This document shows positions 34,586 through 42,586 of a stretch of 64,000 bases of DNA, piece after piece. A program made the position numbers and the translations under genes. Within the stretch, counting starts at the first letter, position 1, and every line of letters begins with the position of its first letter. The notes beneath the pieces were generated by a model, which made no database searches, was not told where the DNA came from, and saw only the letters and a list, made by a program, of their open reading frames with translations. This DNA is from Arcobacter arenosus (GTDB lineage: Bacteria; Campylobacterota; Campylobacteria; Campylobacterales; Arcobacteraceae): NCBI RefSeq assembly GCF_005771535.1, contig NZ_VANU01000002.1, forward strand, positions 186,001 to 250,000. Reading direction: 5' to 3'.

Positions 34586-35497
34586 TTGCCGTTTACTTTA
34601 AAGAAATTTGATGCTATAAAAAATAAAAAAATACAAATATTTATGTTGCAAGATTTGGGCTACAAGCCCCGTTCTGCCAATCGTTTGATATCAAGAGCAA
34701 GAGTTTTTGATTCAAATCATGTCCCTTACAAAATCAATGAATTAATAAGAGAAGATAGCATTTACATAGCACTTTTTGAGGGGGTTTCTAGAGGTTTAAA
34801 ACCTTTACATATTTTTAAGGATTTTGCAATTTTTGATAAGCCTTCAAACTTGATGATTCATCCTATATCAAAGAACACTCCTTACTCTCTTTTGGATGAG
34901 ATTAGGTATCATTTAGGAGAGAATGCAAACCAAGCTCATAGAATAGATGCAGAAACTTCAGGCTTAGTATTAGTGGGTAAAAATGAGAAGGTTACAAATA
35001 AACTTGCAACAATGTTTGAAAACAAAGAGTATAAAAAATCATATCTTGCAATAGTTGAAGGGAAAATTGAAAAAGAACAAACAATTGATAAAAATCTAAA
35101 AAAAGAGGGGAAAGCTATTGGTGTTAGGATGACTACTTGTGAAAAAGATGAGGGTAAAGAGTCAATAACACACATTAAACCTTTAAAATACAATGAAAAA
35201 AAAGATATTACATTAGTTGAAGTTACACCTATAACGGGCAGACAACATCAAATAAGAGTACATTTATACTCAATTGGGCATAAAATATTAGGAGACCCAA
35301 TTTATGGAATAGATGATGATATAGCAGAAGATTATCTAAATAAAAAACTTAGTGATGAAGATAGAATTAAAGCTTCTAAATCCCATAGGTTATGGTTGCA
35401 AGCAAATTATCTTGAATTTACTTACGATAAAGTGATTTATAAAATTTATTCAAAAAATAAAGATATATATAATGAGTTTAGCTCTTTAAGAAGCTAA
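34586..35497 (+). CDS. RluA-family RNA pseudouridine synthase
   Basis: Isomerises uridine to pseudouridine in rRNA or tRNA. The catalytic motif HRIDAETSGLVLVGKN contains the essential Asp; FDKPSNLMIHP and the C-terminal EVTPITGRQHQIRVHLYSIGHKILGDPIYG are typical. Residues 15-70 form an S4-like RNA-binding domain (MLQDLGYKPRSANRLISRARVF). The start is TTG, 7 bases after AGGAA; no upstream ATG is in frame. The exact target nucleotide is not predictable. The 3' end overlaps nifQ by 12 bases. Confidence 0.9.
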   Translation: MPFTLKKFDAIKNKKIQIFMLQDLGYKPRSANRLISRARVFDSNHVPYKINELIREDSIYIALFEGVSRGLKPLHIFKDFAIFDKPSNLMIHPISKNTPYSLLDEIRYHLGENANQAHRIDAETSGLVLVGKNEKVTNKLATMFENKEYKKSYLAIVEGKIEKEQTIDKNLKKEGKAIGVRMTTCEKDEGKESITHIKPLKYNEKKDITLVEVTPITGRQHQIRVHLYSIGHKILGDPIYGIDDDIAEDYLNKKLSDEDRIKASKSHRLWLQANYLEFTYDKVIYKIYSKNKDIYNEFSSLRS

Positions 35498-35806
35498 CTC
35501 ACAATTAAAACAATTTGATATATCTCTACAAGTTGCACAAGCTGGAGCTGTTTTACCAATTGAGTCATAAAGGTATTTTTTCCATCTTACATCTTTTGGT
35601 TTGATTTTAGCTAAAGATGCAAAGTTATTAGTCATAAGCCTGTTCATCTCTTTTCTGCTAATTAATCCTAAGTCTGAGTATAAGTGCCCCATTCTTAATG
35701 ATGTTTTTGCAATCCACGGTGCAAGTGTATTTTTTGCATAATCATCGTCTGCATTTCTTTGAAGTAAACTTAATACTTCTACTTCCATAATTTCAAATTC
35801 GCTCAT
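35486..35806 (-). CDS. nifQ: NifQ, molybdenum donor for FeMo-cofactor synthesis (short form)
   Basis: NifQ hands molybdenum to the NifEN/NifH complex during FeMo-co assembly. The core MGHLYSDLGLISRKEMNRLMTNNFASLA followed by KPKDVRWKKYLYDSIG is the NifQ signature. The C-terminus carries CATCRDISNCFNC, a C-x2-C-x5-C-x2-C pattern; classical NifQ has C-x4-C-x2-C-x5-C, so the first Cys is absent and a later one is gained. At 106 residues it lacks the N-terminal ~60 residues of the usual 165-195. Last gene of the nifV operon. Confidence 0.82.
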   Translation of the reverse strand: MSEFEIMEVEVLSLLQRNADDDYAKNTLAPWIAKTSLRMGHLYSDLGLISRKEMNRLMTNNFASLAKIKPKDVRWKKYLYDSIGKTAPACATCRDISNCFNCELAS

Positions 35807-35831
35807 AGTCTTCTCCTCCTTTGTTAAATTG

Positions 35832-36824
35832 TTAAACTACATCACAATATTCAAGATCCATTCCTAAAGGTCTTGATAAATCTTTATTTCCACCAATATA
35901 AAGGTTTTTTAGATTCATCAATTCTTCAATTGAATCTGGCAAACTTTCAATATTGTTGTCCTCAATATCCAATTCTTCAAGCTTTTCAAGATTTCCTAAA
36001 TTATTAGGTAACTTGATTAAAGAATTAGAACTAACACTTAAACTTGTTAATTTTTTTAATTGACAAATCTCATCTGGCAAGTATTCAAGGTCATTATTAT
36101 CTAAAATAAATATCTTTAAATCTTCTAATTTACTAACATTAAAATCCAATGATTTGAGGTTGTTATCACTTAAATCAAGTTTTATTAACATATCGTGAGA
36201 TTCCAATGAGGGTAAATTTTTTAAATGATTACCTTCAAGAAGCAATGTTTCAAGCTCATCAATTGCTGAAATTGACTCTGGAAGATAACTTAAGTGGTTA
36301 AATGACAAATCTAAATAATATAAAGTTTTCATATTTGAAAAAGAGTCGGGTAGCTCTTTTAATTCATTAGTATCCAATGATAAATATAATAGTTTTGTAA
36401 GATTGCCTAAACTTGGACTTAATTTATTGATTTTATTAGCTGCTAAAGTTAGTCGTGTAAGTGCTTTTAGATTATAAAGCTCTTCAGGCAAAGTTTCTAA
36501 TCTATTACCATTTAGATTTAAAATCATCAATTTTTCTAAATTTCCAATAGATGGAGGTAGTTTTTCAATAAGATTGTTTTCACATTGAAGGTTTTTTAGA
36601 TTTTTTAATTGTCCAATTGAATCAGGAAGCTTAGAAAGTCTATTATTTGAAAGTTTTAATACACTCAAAGATTTTAAAACATGAATTGATTCAGGCAATT
36701 CACGAATCTTTTTTTTAGTCAAATCTAGATGGGTCATCATAAATATATCATCATCATTTGTTGAAATGGTAGATTCTAATCTATTAGTTCTTACCCATCT
36801 TACAAAATCATCAATATCACTCAT
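35832..36824 (-). CDS. Leucine-rich-repeat protein in the nifV operon
   Basis: A 330-residue cytoplasmic protein made of about twelve 23-residue LRRs (consensus L..LxLsxNxLxxLPxsIgxLxxL) spanning residues 30-325, without signal peptide or TM. A 30-residue leader (DIDDFVRWVRTNRLES) precedes them. LRRs of this bacterial type form protein-binding solenoids. It starts two bases after the BFD-like gene and sits between it and nifQ, so it is co-expressed with FeMo-co synthesis genes; a scaffolding role is a guess. It is not the LRV/4Fe-4S protein known from Azotobacter nif clusters. Confidence 0.85.
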   Translation of the reverse strand: MSDIDDFVRWVRTNRLESTISTNDDDIFMMTHLDLTKKKIRELPESIHVLKSLSVLKLSNNRLSKLPDSIGQLKNLKNLQCENNLIEKLPPSIGNLEKLMILNLNGNRLETLPEELYNLKALTRLTLAANKINKLSPSLGNLTKLLYLSLDTNELKELPDSFSNMKTLYYLDLSFNHLSYLPESISAIDELETLLLEGNHLKNLPSLESHDMLIKLDLSDNNLKSLDFNVSKLEDLKIFILDNNDLEYLPDEICQLKKLTSLSVSSNSLIKLPNNLGNLEKLEELDIEDNNIESLPDSIEELMNLKNLYIGGNKDLSRPLGMDLEYCDVV

Positions 36825-36826
36825 TA

Positions 36827-37069
36827 TTATCCCTTTAACCTATCATTCATTGCATCTATTAAAAAAGAGATCTCTTCATAATCAATAAATCCAAAGTCAA
36901 CCATATTATATAAAGCCATTAAAGGCTTTCTACAACAAGTCTTACTACATCCAGTTACTAGTTTTTTGGCTTTTTTATATGGAAGATCAGTTCCTTGAAA
37001 AATATTAACTGCTTCTTGGATTGTTTTTTCTCCACATTCGCAGATTTTTTTATTTTTTAAATCTTCCAT
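36827..37069 (-). CDS. Small BFD-like cysteine protein in the nifV operon
   Basis: An 80-residue protein with Cys10-x-Cys12 (KICECGEK) and, 28 residues later, GCSKTCCRKP with Cys41, Cys45 and Cys46. The C-x-C...C-x3-CC layout resembles the bacterioferritin-associated-ferredoxin [2Fe-2S] module also found in the middle of NifU, but spacing differs (BFD uses C-x2-C). The helical C-terminus is unlike known families. Position between the CCE_0567-type gene and the LRR gene suggests an Fe-S or electron-transfer accessory of nitrogenase. Function unknown. Confidence 0.6.
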   Translation of the reverse strand: MEDLKNKKICECGEKTIQEAVNIFQGTDLPYKKAKKLVTGCSKTCCRKPLMALYNMVDFGFIDYEEISFLIDAMNDRLKG

Positions 37070-37081
37070 AATATTTCCAAA

Positions 37082-37291
37082 TTATTTTAAGTATGGATGT
37101 GCTTCTTTGAAAGCATTAACTTCTTTCATAGCAACGGCAATTTGTTCACTTAAATCTGGTAATTTATCATAATCTGTCCAGATAGTATCTTCAACAATAT
37201 CATGAACAACACCAGCAAGTTCAACAACTTTTCTTTTGTATTTTGCTAGTTCTTTTTTCTTCTCTTTTTGTTCTTCAGTTAATCCTGCCAT
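37082..37291 (-). CDS. CCE_0567/DUF683-family nif-associated protein
   Basis: Small helical-hairpin protein of 69 residues: MAGLTEEQKEKKKELAKYKRK starts the first helix and LVHDIVEDTIWTDYDKLPDLSEQIA-like sequence forms the second, with the conserved VHDIVEDxLWxxYxxLPxL pattern. The family is found almost only in nif clusters, next to nifX or nifW; the cyanobacterial member CCE_0567 was crystallised and can bind metal. The start ATG 37291 follows AAGGAGAT at 6 bases; the frame is open to 37312. Confidence 0.82.
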   Translation of the reverse strand: MAGLTEEQKEKKKELAKYKRKVVELAGVVHDIVEDTIWTDYDKLPDLSEQIAVAMKEVNAFKEAHPYLK

Positions 37292-37343
37292 AATTTCATC
37301 TCCTTTTTTCAAATTTATTGTCTATTTTTTATATATTTTTTGA

Positions 37344-38150
37344 TTATATTGCATATAGATTTTCTAACTTTAATTCAGGTTTCTCCCCTAAGTACATTAA
37401 GGAATAGGTACCATCTTTTTTGAATTTATAACTATCATAAAGCTCTGTTATCTCTTTTACATCTTTTGGAGCATAGGCGAAAATCTTTTTTAATCCCCTA
37501 TAGTATAAAACACCCCTTAGAAGTTTTTCTGCATCTAAATAAGACTCACTTTGCATAAGCCAAGGTGAAACTCTAATAAATCTTTTATTTACTACATATG
37601 AGTGTAAAAACCCTGTTTGGGTTGATAGTTTTAAAGAGTTTGAAAAGGTACAATCTGTTTTTATGTAATCTTCTCTATTGTCCATAAATACTTGTTTATC
37701 AATTTTTATTGAAACATCATCATAGTTTTCACCACTAACTTGTTTTGCAATAGAGTTTGAAAAATTAAAAGGAACTGCTTCTCCACTATGCATATATCTA
37801 ACAAATAGAGAATGTTCTTGAAAATTAAAAGCTTCAACAAACTGTTTTTTCTTAAAATCAATTAATACAAAAATATTCATACTAGAAGTGTTTTGTATGA
37901 GAAGTTTTAAAAGTCTTGTTAAAACCTCTTCATAGTTTTCTAAAACATTTATAACATTTATAAAAATGTGTTTATGAAATTCATAGGCACTAACTACACC
38001 AACAATATTTCCATTTTCATATGCCGCAAAGCAATATTGTGGAAATACATTATAGGTTTGTTTTAATAACTCCAATTCAAAAAGTTTATCACTTTCTAAT
38101 AAATCAGAGATATCCTCTTCAAAATCGTTTCTTAAATATCCAACGAACAT
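37344..38150 (-). CDS. GNAT-like protein co-transcribed with nifV
   Basis: A 268-residue protein that looks like two acetyltransferase-type halves: LFELELLKQTYNVFPQYCFAAYENGNIVGVVSAYEF is a GNAT-style beta-strand/acceptor segment, and a C-terminal part (SYLDAEKLLRGVLYYRGLKKIFAYAPKDVKEITELYDSYKFKKDGTYSLMYLG) resembles the GNAT C-terminal motif. The substrate is unknown. Its start overlaps the last 19 bases of nifV, indicating translational coupling, and it is not a usual nif gene. A role in modifying homocitrate or a nif protein is speculation. Confidence 0.6.
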   Translation of the reverse strand: MFVGYLRNDFEEDISDLLESDKLFELELLKQTYNVFPQYCFAAYENGNIVGVVSAYEFHKHIFINVINVLENYEEVLTRLLKLLIQNTSSMNIFVLIDFKKKQFVEAFNFQEHSLFVRYMHSGEAVPFNFSNSIAKQVSGENYDDVSIKIDKQVFMDNREDYIKTDCTFSNSLKLSTQTGFLHSYVVNKRFIRVSPWLMQSESYLDAEKLLRGVLYYRGLKKIFAYAPKDVKEITELYDSYKFKKDGTYSLMYLGEKPELKLENLYAI

Positions 38151-39247
38151 AGGTATAACTCTTTTAATTCAGTACTATCTAATACTTTTTTTCTATTTGT
38201 AACAATCTCTCTTACTATTGGTAAAAGTTCTTGAAGTCTTTTTTTATCGGGATTAATTCCCATTGCTTGTAAGTGATATAATAAAGTTGAGGTTCCTGAA
38301 TGTTTTCCAATAGGAAAGGCTCTTTGTAAACCAACTTCATTTGGGGTAAATGGTTCATAAGCTGATTTTGATTTCATCATTCCATTTACATGAATTCCTG
38401 ATTCATGGGCGAAGATATATTCACCAATAATTGGAAGATTTGTATCTATTCTTCTATTTGAGGCGAGACTAACACTTTGAATTAAAGATTTTAATTTTTC
38501 AGAGTTTATATCTACATTTTTTCCAAAAAGTCTTGTTAAGCTCATTAAAACCTGCTCGAATGATGCATTGCCCGCGCGTTCACCTAAACCTATTACAGTT
38601 GTATTAGCACTCATTGCTCCTGCTTCAAAACCAGAAATTGCATTTGCTGTTGCCATACCAAAATCATTGTGTGTATGCATCTCAATATCGAGCAGTTTTA
38701 ATGAACTTAACTCTTTTATATTTTTATATGTTTTTTGGGGTGTTAATATCCCAACGGTATCACAATACCTAAATCTATCAGCTCCTATAGATTTTCCTAA
38801 ACTCATAATCTCTTTTAAAAAATCTAAGTTAGCACGGCTAGAATCTTCCCCTCCAATACATACAAAAAGCCCCTCTTTTTTAGCTTCTAAAACTACAGTT
38901 TCTAATTGTCTTAAAAGTTTGTCTTTATCTCCACCAAATTTCACATCTATTAAGATGTCTGAAACAGGGATTGATAAATCAACGGCTTTTAATCCACAAT
39001 TTATTGAAGCTTCTAAGTCATTAAGAGTTGCTCTATTCCAACTCATAATTCTAATAGGTAAATTTAATGCTAATATCTCTTTAAGATCATCTTGCTCTTT
39101 TTGTCCCATTGCTGGAATTCCAACTTCAAGTTCATCGGCACCAGCTTCAAAAAGTTTTTTAGCAATATCTAATTTTTCTTTAGTATTAAATGCAACATAT
39201 GGGGCTTGTTCACCATCTCTTAAAGTTGTATCGTTTATTAGAAACAT
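38132..39247 (-). CDS. nifV: Homocitrate synthase
   Basis: Condenses acetyl-CoA and 2-oxoglutarate to homocitrate, the organic ligand of FeMo-co. It has NDTTLRDGEQAPYVAF at the N-terminus, the metal-binding IEMHTHNDFGMATANAISG, and IVGLGERAGN-type motif (TVIGLGERAGNASFEQVL), followed by EYIFAHESGIHVNGMM. At 371 residues it is NifV length, shorter than 2-isopropylmalate synthase. Leads a six-gene minus-strand operon behind a sigma-54-type promoter. Genomic context makes NifV much likelier than a lysine-pathway enzyme. Confidence 0.95.
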   Translation of the reverse strand: MFLINDTTLRDGEQAPYVAFNTKEKLDIAKKLFEAGADELEVGIPAMGQKEQDDLKEILALNLPIRIMSWNRATLNDLEASINCGLKAVDLSIPVSDILIDVKFGGDKDKLLRQLETVVLEAKKEGLFVCIGGEDSSRANLDFLKEIMSLGKSIGADRFRYCDTVGILTPQKTYKNIKELSSLKLLDIEMHTHNDFGMATANAISGFEAGAMSANTTVIGLGERAGNASFEQVLMSLTRLFGKNVDINSEKLKSLIQSVSLASNRRIDTNLPIIGEYIFAHESGIHVNGMMKSKSAYEPFTPNEVGLQRAFPIGKHSGTSTLLYHLQAMGINPDKKRLQELLPIVREIVTNRKKVLDSTELKELYLCSLDI

Positions 39248-39283
39248 TTAATTTACCTCTTTATTAGTATTAAACTAATAGAT

Positions 39284-39297
39284 GCAAAAAGTGTTCC
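39284..39297 (-). promoter_or_regulatory. Sigma-54 (RpoN) promoter of the nifV operon
   Basis: On the minus strand the sequence reads GGAACACTTTTTGCAT: GG at 39297-39296 and GC at 39285-39284, exactly 12 bases apart as in -24/-12 promoters. Predicted start of transcription lies about 25 bases before the nifV ATG. Confidence 0.78.
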
Positions 39298-39328
39298 GTT
39301 TATAAATATTATGGGGATGAATTAGGGA

Positions 39329-40777
39329 TTACCCTAATTCAGCTTCTAACTGTTTTTCTTGGAAGAAATATTTTTTTGCAGCTTCAAAAACAGATTTTTC
39401 TATTGGTTGAAGTGCGTATGAATCATCTGAGATTAAGTTAATTGTATTAAGTTCATCTTGTGGACAACCACCTATTTTTTCTGTTAAAAGAATATCAATA
39501 TCTTTTAGTGTATTTTTAATCTCTTCAATTGGATAAGAACCATCACAATCTTCAGGCCCTTTACAGTAAGCATTTTCAACTTTTCTATGCATTACAAACT
39601 TAAGTGCTTTGTCTCCAACTTCGTAGATTAAGAACTCTGTTGCATTACCAAAGTGTTGGTTGATTGTTCCCTCTCCAGCAGTTGTTACAGCTACAAGTTT
39701 TGTTTCACCTGTACTACTTAATTCCTCTTTTGAAGCTTGTTCGATTTTAATTCTATCATTCGCAGCATCAAGTGCAGCTCTCCAGTTTTCAATAACTTCG
39801 TGCTTTTTCTTTCTACCTTCAATATCATATTGCTCTTCTAAAGCTTCCCAAGTCATATCTTGGAATACATCAGGAGTAAACTCTTCCCCTCTATCTTCAC
39901 CAATTAAACCAACAGCATCTGCTCTACACTGTCTACAGTGGCTCATTAGTTTCATATCCATACCACATGCTTCTTGTGCAGCCATAACCTCTTGGTCAGT
40001 TGCACTTCTTTGTCCATTTAATCCATAATATGTACCATACTCTTCTTTAGAAAGTAAAGGCATAATATTATGTAAAAATACACCAAGTTCTTTAAGCTTT
40101 TTAGCTACATTTGGTAATTCTTGGTCATTAACTCCTGGAATAAGTACTGAGTTTGCTTTTACTAAAATCCCATTTTCAACTAACATCTTAATACCTTTTA
40201 GTTGTTGTTCTAAAAGAATTTTTGCACCCTCAGCTCCAAATACTTTTTTGTGATTCCAGTGAACCCATGGGTAAATTTTTGCACCAATTTCACCAGTTTC
40301 ATCAACAGAATTGATTGTAACTGTAACATGGTCAACATTATATTTTATCATCTCATCAACATAATCTGGAAGTTTAAGTCCATTTGTTGATAAACAAAGT
40401 TTTTGATCTGGCGCTTTTTCGTGTAACATTCTAAATGTGTCGAATGTTTTTTTAGGGTTAGCTAAAGCATCTCCTGGTCCAGCAATACCAACAACTGAAA
40501 GTTGTTGAATATCACCACCAACATATAATACCTTTTTAACAGCATCTTCAGGACTTAATTTATTTGAAGTAACACCTGGTCTAGATTCATTTGAACAGTC
40601 AAACTTTCTATTACAGTAATTACATTGAATATTACAAGCAGGGGCAACTGCTACATGAATCCTTGCATAGTGTTGGTGAGCCCCTTCACTATAACATGGG
40701 TGATTGTTAATCTTATCCATTACCTCTTGTTCTAAACTTTCTTGTGTGCTACTTGATGTACATGAACAACTCATCAT
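39329..40777 (-). CDS. nifB: NifB, FeMo-cofactor core (NifB-co) synthase
   Basis: Radical-SAM enzyme that builds the carbide-centred 8Fe core precursor of FeMo-co. Cluster motif CNIQCNYCNRKFDC (C-x3-C-x2-C) near residue 45, followed by SRPGVTS; GIAGPGDALANP and STNGLKLP match the SAM site; HCRQCRADAVG holds the conserved extra Cys. Residues ~365-482 form a fused NifX/NafY-like domain (LVAVTTAGEGTINQHFGNATEF), as in Azotobacter. Start is one of two tandem ATG (40777 or 40774) behind AAAGGAG; the frame is open to 40864. Monocistronic with a sigma-54-type promoter. Confidence 0.97.
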   Translation of the reverse strand: MMSCSCTSSSTQESLEQEVMDKINNHPCYSEGAHQHYARIHVAVAPACNIQCNYCNRKFDCSNESRPGVTSNKLSPEDAVKKVLYVGGDIQQLSVVGIAGPGDALANPKKTFDTFRMLHEKAPDQKLCLSTNGLKLPDYVDEMIKYNVDHVTVTINSVDETGEIGAKIYPWVHWNHKKVFGAEGAKILLEQQLKGIKMLVENGILVKANSVLIPGVNDQELPNVAKKLKELGVFLHNIMPLLSKEEYGTYYGLNGQRSATDQEVMAAQEACGMDMKLMSHCRQCRADAVGLIGEDRGEEFTPDVFQDMTWEALEEQYDIEGRKKKHEVIENWRAALDAANDRIKIEQASKEELSSTGETKLVAVTTAGEGTINQHFGNATEFLIYEVGDKALKFVMHRKVENAYCKGPEDCDGSYPIEEIKNTLKDIDILLTEKIGGCPQDELNTINLISDDSYALQPIEKSVFEAAKKYFFQEKQLEAELG

Positions 40778-40812
40778 CTCTCCTTTTAGCATTTTTATTG
40801 AAAATGAATAAT

Positions 40813-40826
40813 GCACATAGTGTTCC
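40813..40826 (-). promoter_or_regulatory. Sigma-54 promoter of nifB
   Basis: Minus-strand GGAACACTATGTGCAT: GG at 40826-40825, GC at 40814-40813, spacing 12. Nearly identical to the nifV and operon-B elements. A 25-base leader to the nifB start is predicted. Confidence 0.75.
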
Positions 40827-40848
40827 ATTGAAAAGAAATTAGAATTTG

Positions 40849-40862
40849 GGAATAAAAATTGC
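40849..40862 (+). promoter_or_regulatory. Sigma-54 promoter of orf61
   Basis: Plus-strand GGGAATAAAAATTGCA: GG at 40849-40850, GC at 40861-40862. It differs from the nifE element by two bases within the spaced core. It faces away from the nifB promoter, with only 22 bases between the two -24 elements. Confidence 0.7.
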
Positions 40863-40893
40863 ATATAAGTGGATAATTTTAAAAGGAATTTCT

Positions 40894-41079
40894 ATGACTA
40901 TTCAAGAACAAATAAAAGAACAATTGATAAAAGAAGTGTTTTCAAATATAGACAATATATATGAATTTATGGATACTAGATACAATTTAGATAAACCATG
41001 TAATGATGCTGTGGTTAAAAAACTGAATGAATTAAAAGATGTAATTTATAAGGTTTCTGGACTTAGTGAATTAAACTAA
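40894..41079 (+). CDS. 61-residue unknown protein divergent from nifB (orf61)
   Basis: Not recognised. Starts MTIQEQIKEQLIKEVFSNID; mainly helical, charged, one Cys (DKPCNDAVVKKLNELKDVIYK). No TM or signal. RBS AAAAGGA stands 7 bases before ATG; the frame extends up to a TTG at 40846, which would read through the promoter. Its own sigma-54-type promoter and position make it a nif-regulated gene. Possibly a small NifB- or nitrogenase-binding regulator; this is inference from location only. Confidence 0.65.
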   Translation: MTIQEQIKEQLIKEVFSNIDNIYEFMDTRYNLDKPCNDAVVKKLNELKDVIYKVSGLSELN

Positions 41080-41093
41080 AAATATAAGATTTT

Positions 41094-41273
41094 TTACTTT
41101 TTGAAATCTATATTTCTCTTGCCACATCTAGGGCAAGGGTTAGCATTATTTGCATAACAAGTAAAACAATACATCTCATCACAGGATTTACAAGTGAATT
41201 TACAATGTTTGCAAACATAAATTGGCTTTTTTTCATTTTTCCACTCTTTTTTTTTAAATAAACCAAAAAACAT
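41094..41273 (-). CDS. Small double zinc-ribbon-like protein
   Basis: Cys-rich protein of about 59 residues: CKHCKFTCKSCDEMYCFTCYANNANPCPRCGKRN contains five Cys-x2-Cys type knuckles, enough for two zinc sites. Lys-rich N-terminus (FFGLFKKKEWKNEKKP). Function unknown; it may bind RNA, DNA or protein. The start is uncertain (ATG 41273, or an earlier one at 41291; neither has a strong RBS). Convergent with orf61 and divergent from nnrS, whose FNR-type box lies 58 bases away. Confidence 0.6.
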   Translation of the reverse strand: MFFGLFKKKEWKNEKKPIYVCKHCKFTCKSCDEMYCFTCYANNANPCPRCGKRNIDFKK

Positions 41274-41330
41274 ATATACCCCATTTTTCAAACTGTTTTA
41301 ACATTCTAGTTTAAAAGAACTAAATTTTTA

Positions 41331-41344
41331 TTGACATATGTCAA
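41331..41344. promoter_or_regulatory. FNR/DNR-type box upstream of nnrS
   Basis: TTGACATATGTCAA is a perfect 14-bp palindrome of the form TTGA-N6-TCAA, the core of CRP/FNR-family sites. It is centred 65 bases before the nnrS start. Control by an oxygen- or NO-sensing FNR/NssR-like regulator is likely. Confidence 0.72.
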
Positions 41345-41402
41345 TGATATACATTATCAAAATTGCTATATTTGTTTTTTCATTTTTTAAATAAGGAATA
41401 AT

Positions 41403-42575
41403 TTGCAATTTTCAACAAATCAAAATGGTTTTATACCAAAAATAGAAGAGAAATGGTGGGATAGATTTACTTCTCAATCACACCAGTTATATTTTACCGC
41501 TGCAATATTTTTTGCTTTTGTTTCTATGTTATTAACATTTATATCGTTTTTAGGAAAATTACCTTTAGATTTTGCCTTAATTCATGGCTTTGGATTAAAC
41601 TATACAGTATTTACAAATGCTTTTTTAGGTTTTCTAATAACTGTTATGCCTAAGTTTAATGGCTCAAAAGTTATTACAAAAAACGAATATTTAATACCTT
41701 GGTTTATTTTCCAAATGGCTTCTATATTAGTTTTAATTGGTTTTGAAAAAATAGGAAAAATAGTAGTTGCTTTAGTGATGTTTTATTTTGTAAAGATTTT
41801 TTATGACACAATAAAACAAGGTCGTGCAACTTTTAAAAAAGATTCAATTTATCTAAATTTAGTATTTTTATTTGGTGCAATTTTTTTAGTTTTAGAAGTT
41901 GTTTTTCAAATAAATTTATCTTTACTTATCTTTTTTTCATATTTAATTAGTTTAGTTTTTTTAGTTGCCCAAAGAATGATTCCTGCATTTTACAGTTCAT
42001 ATATGCAAACTTTATCATGGAAAAAACCAAAATATATAAGAGAAATATCAACACTTATATTTTTGTGTTTAGGTATATCTTTACAATTTGAATTCTCTTT
42101 ATTCTTAAAAATTAGTTCTTTTGTTGCGATGATATTTTTTGGATATATTGTTATCAATTTAAATATTTATAAAAAATCTCCTGCAATTATCTCAATAAAA
42201 GTTATCTCTTTTATTTGGTTTGAAATAGGTTTTATAGCTTTATTTATTGAATCAATTTTTGAAATTTATTCTTTAAAACTGTCATTACATATTTTCGCTT
42301 TAGGATTTGTTGCAACTTTACTTATAGGTTTTGGAAGTAGGGTTGTTATGGGTCATGCAGTACCAGCTCAAAAAATTATTGCAGATAAAATTACAAAATT
42401 TGTATTTGTTTTAACACAAGTGGTGCTTGTATCAAGAATATTAGCCTCAGTTTTATTTTTAAATGATTCAATGATTTATATGGGATTTTTACACCTTAGC
42501 TCTTGGCTTTGGATTTTTATGTTTATAATTTGGTCAGTTAGATATGCAAAAACATTAGTAAGAATAAAACAATAA
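41403..42575 (+). CDS. nnrS: NnrS-family nitrosative-stress membrane protein
   Basis: Heme- and copper-containing inner-membrane protein that protects cells during NO exposure. The 390 residues hold about twelve hydrophobic helices; family motifs include LIHGFGLNYTVFTNAFLGFLITVMPKF, AQRMIPAFYS and HIFALGFVATLLIGFGSRVVMGHA with conserved His residues. Start is a TTG, 10 bases after AAGGA; no better ATG is in frame nearby. First gene of a three-gene operon behind an FNR-type box. Confidence 0.92.
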   Translation: MQFSTNQNGFIPKIEEKWWDRFTSQSHQLYFTAAIFFAFVSMLLTFISFLGKLPLDFALIHGFGLNYTVFTNAFLGFLITVMPKFNGSKVITKNEYLIPWFIFQMASILVLIGFEKIGKIVVALVMFYFVKIFYDTIKQGRATFKKDSIYLNLVFLFGAIFLVLEVVFQINLSLLIFFSYLISLVFLVAQRMIPAFYSSYMQTLSWKKPKYIREISTLIFLCLGISLQFEFSLFLKISSFVAMIFFGYIVINLNIYKKSPAIISIKVISFIWFEIGFIALFIESIFEIYSLKLSLHIFALGFVATLLIGFGSRVVMGHAVPAQKIIADKITKFVFVLTQVVLVSRILASVLFLNDSMIYMGFLHLSSWLWIFMFIIWSVRYAKTLVRIKQ

Positions 42576-42586
42576 AAGGAAAATAG

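Noticed and set aside
38568-39251. A 227-codon plus-strand open frame opposite nifV
   Set aside because: Fully antisense to nifV, whose protein has every family motif; no RBS and a composition typical of a shadow frame.
41391-41412. A possible sigma-54 promoter (GG...GC) before nnrS
   Set aside because: The GG and GC are 10 rather than 12 bases apart and lie within the RBS/start region; the FNR-type box is a better regulator site.
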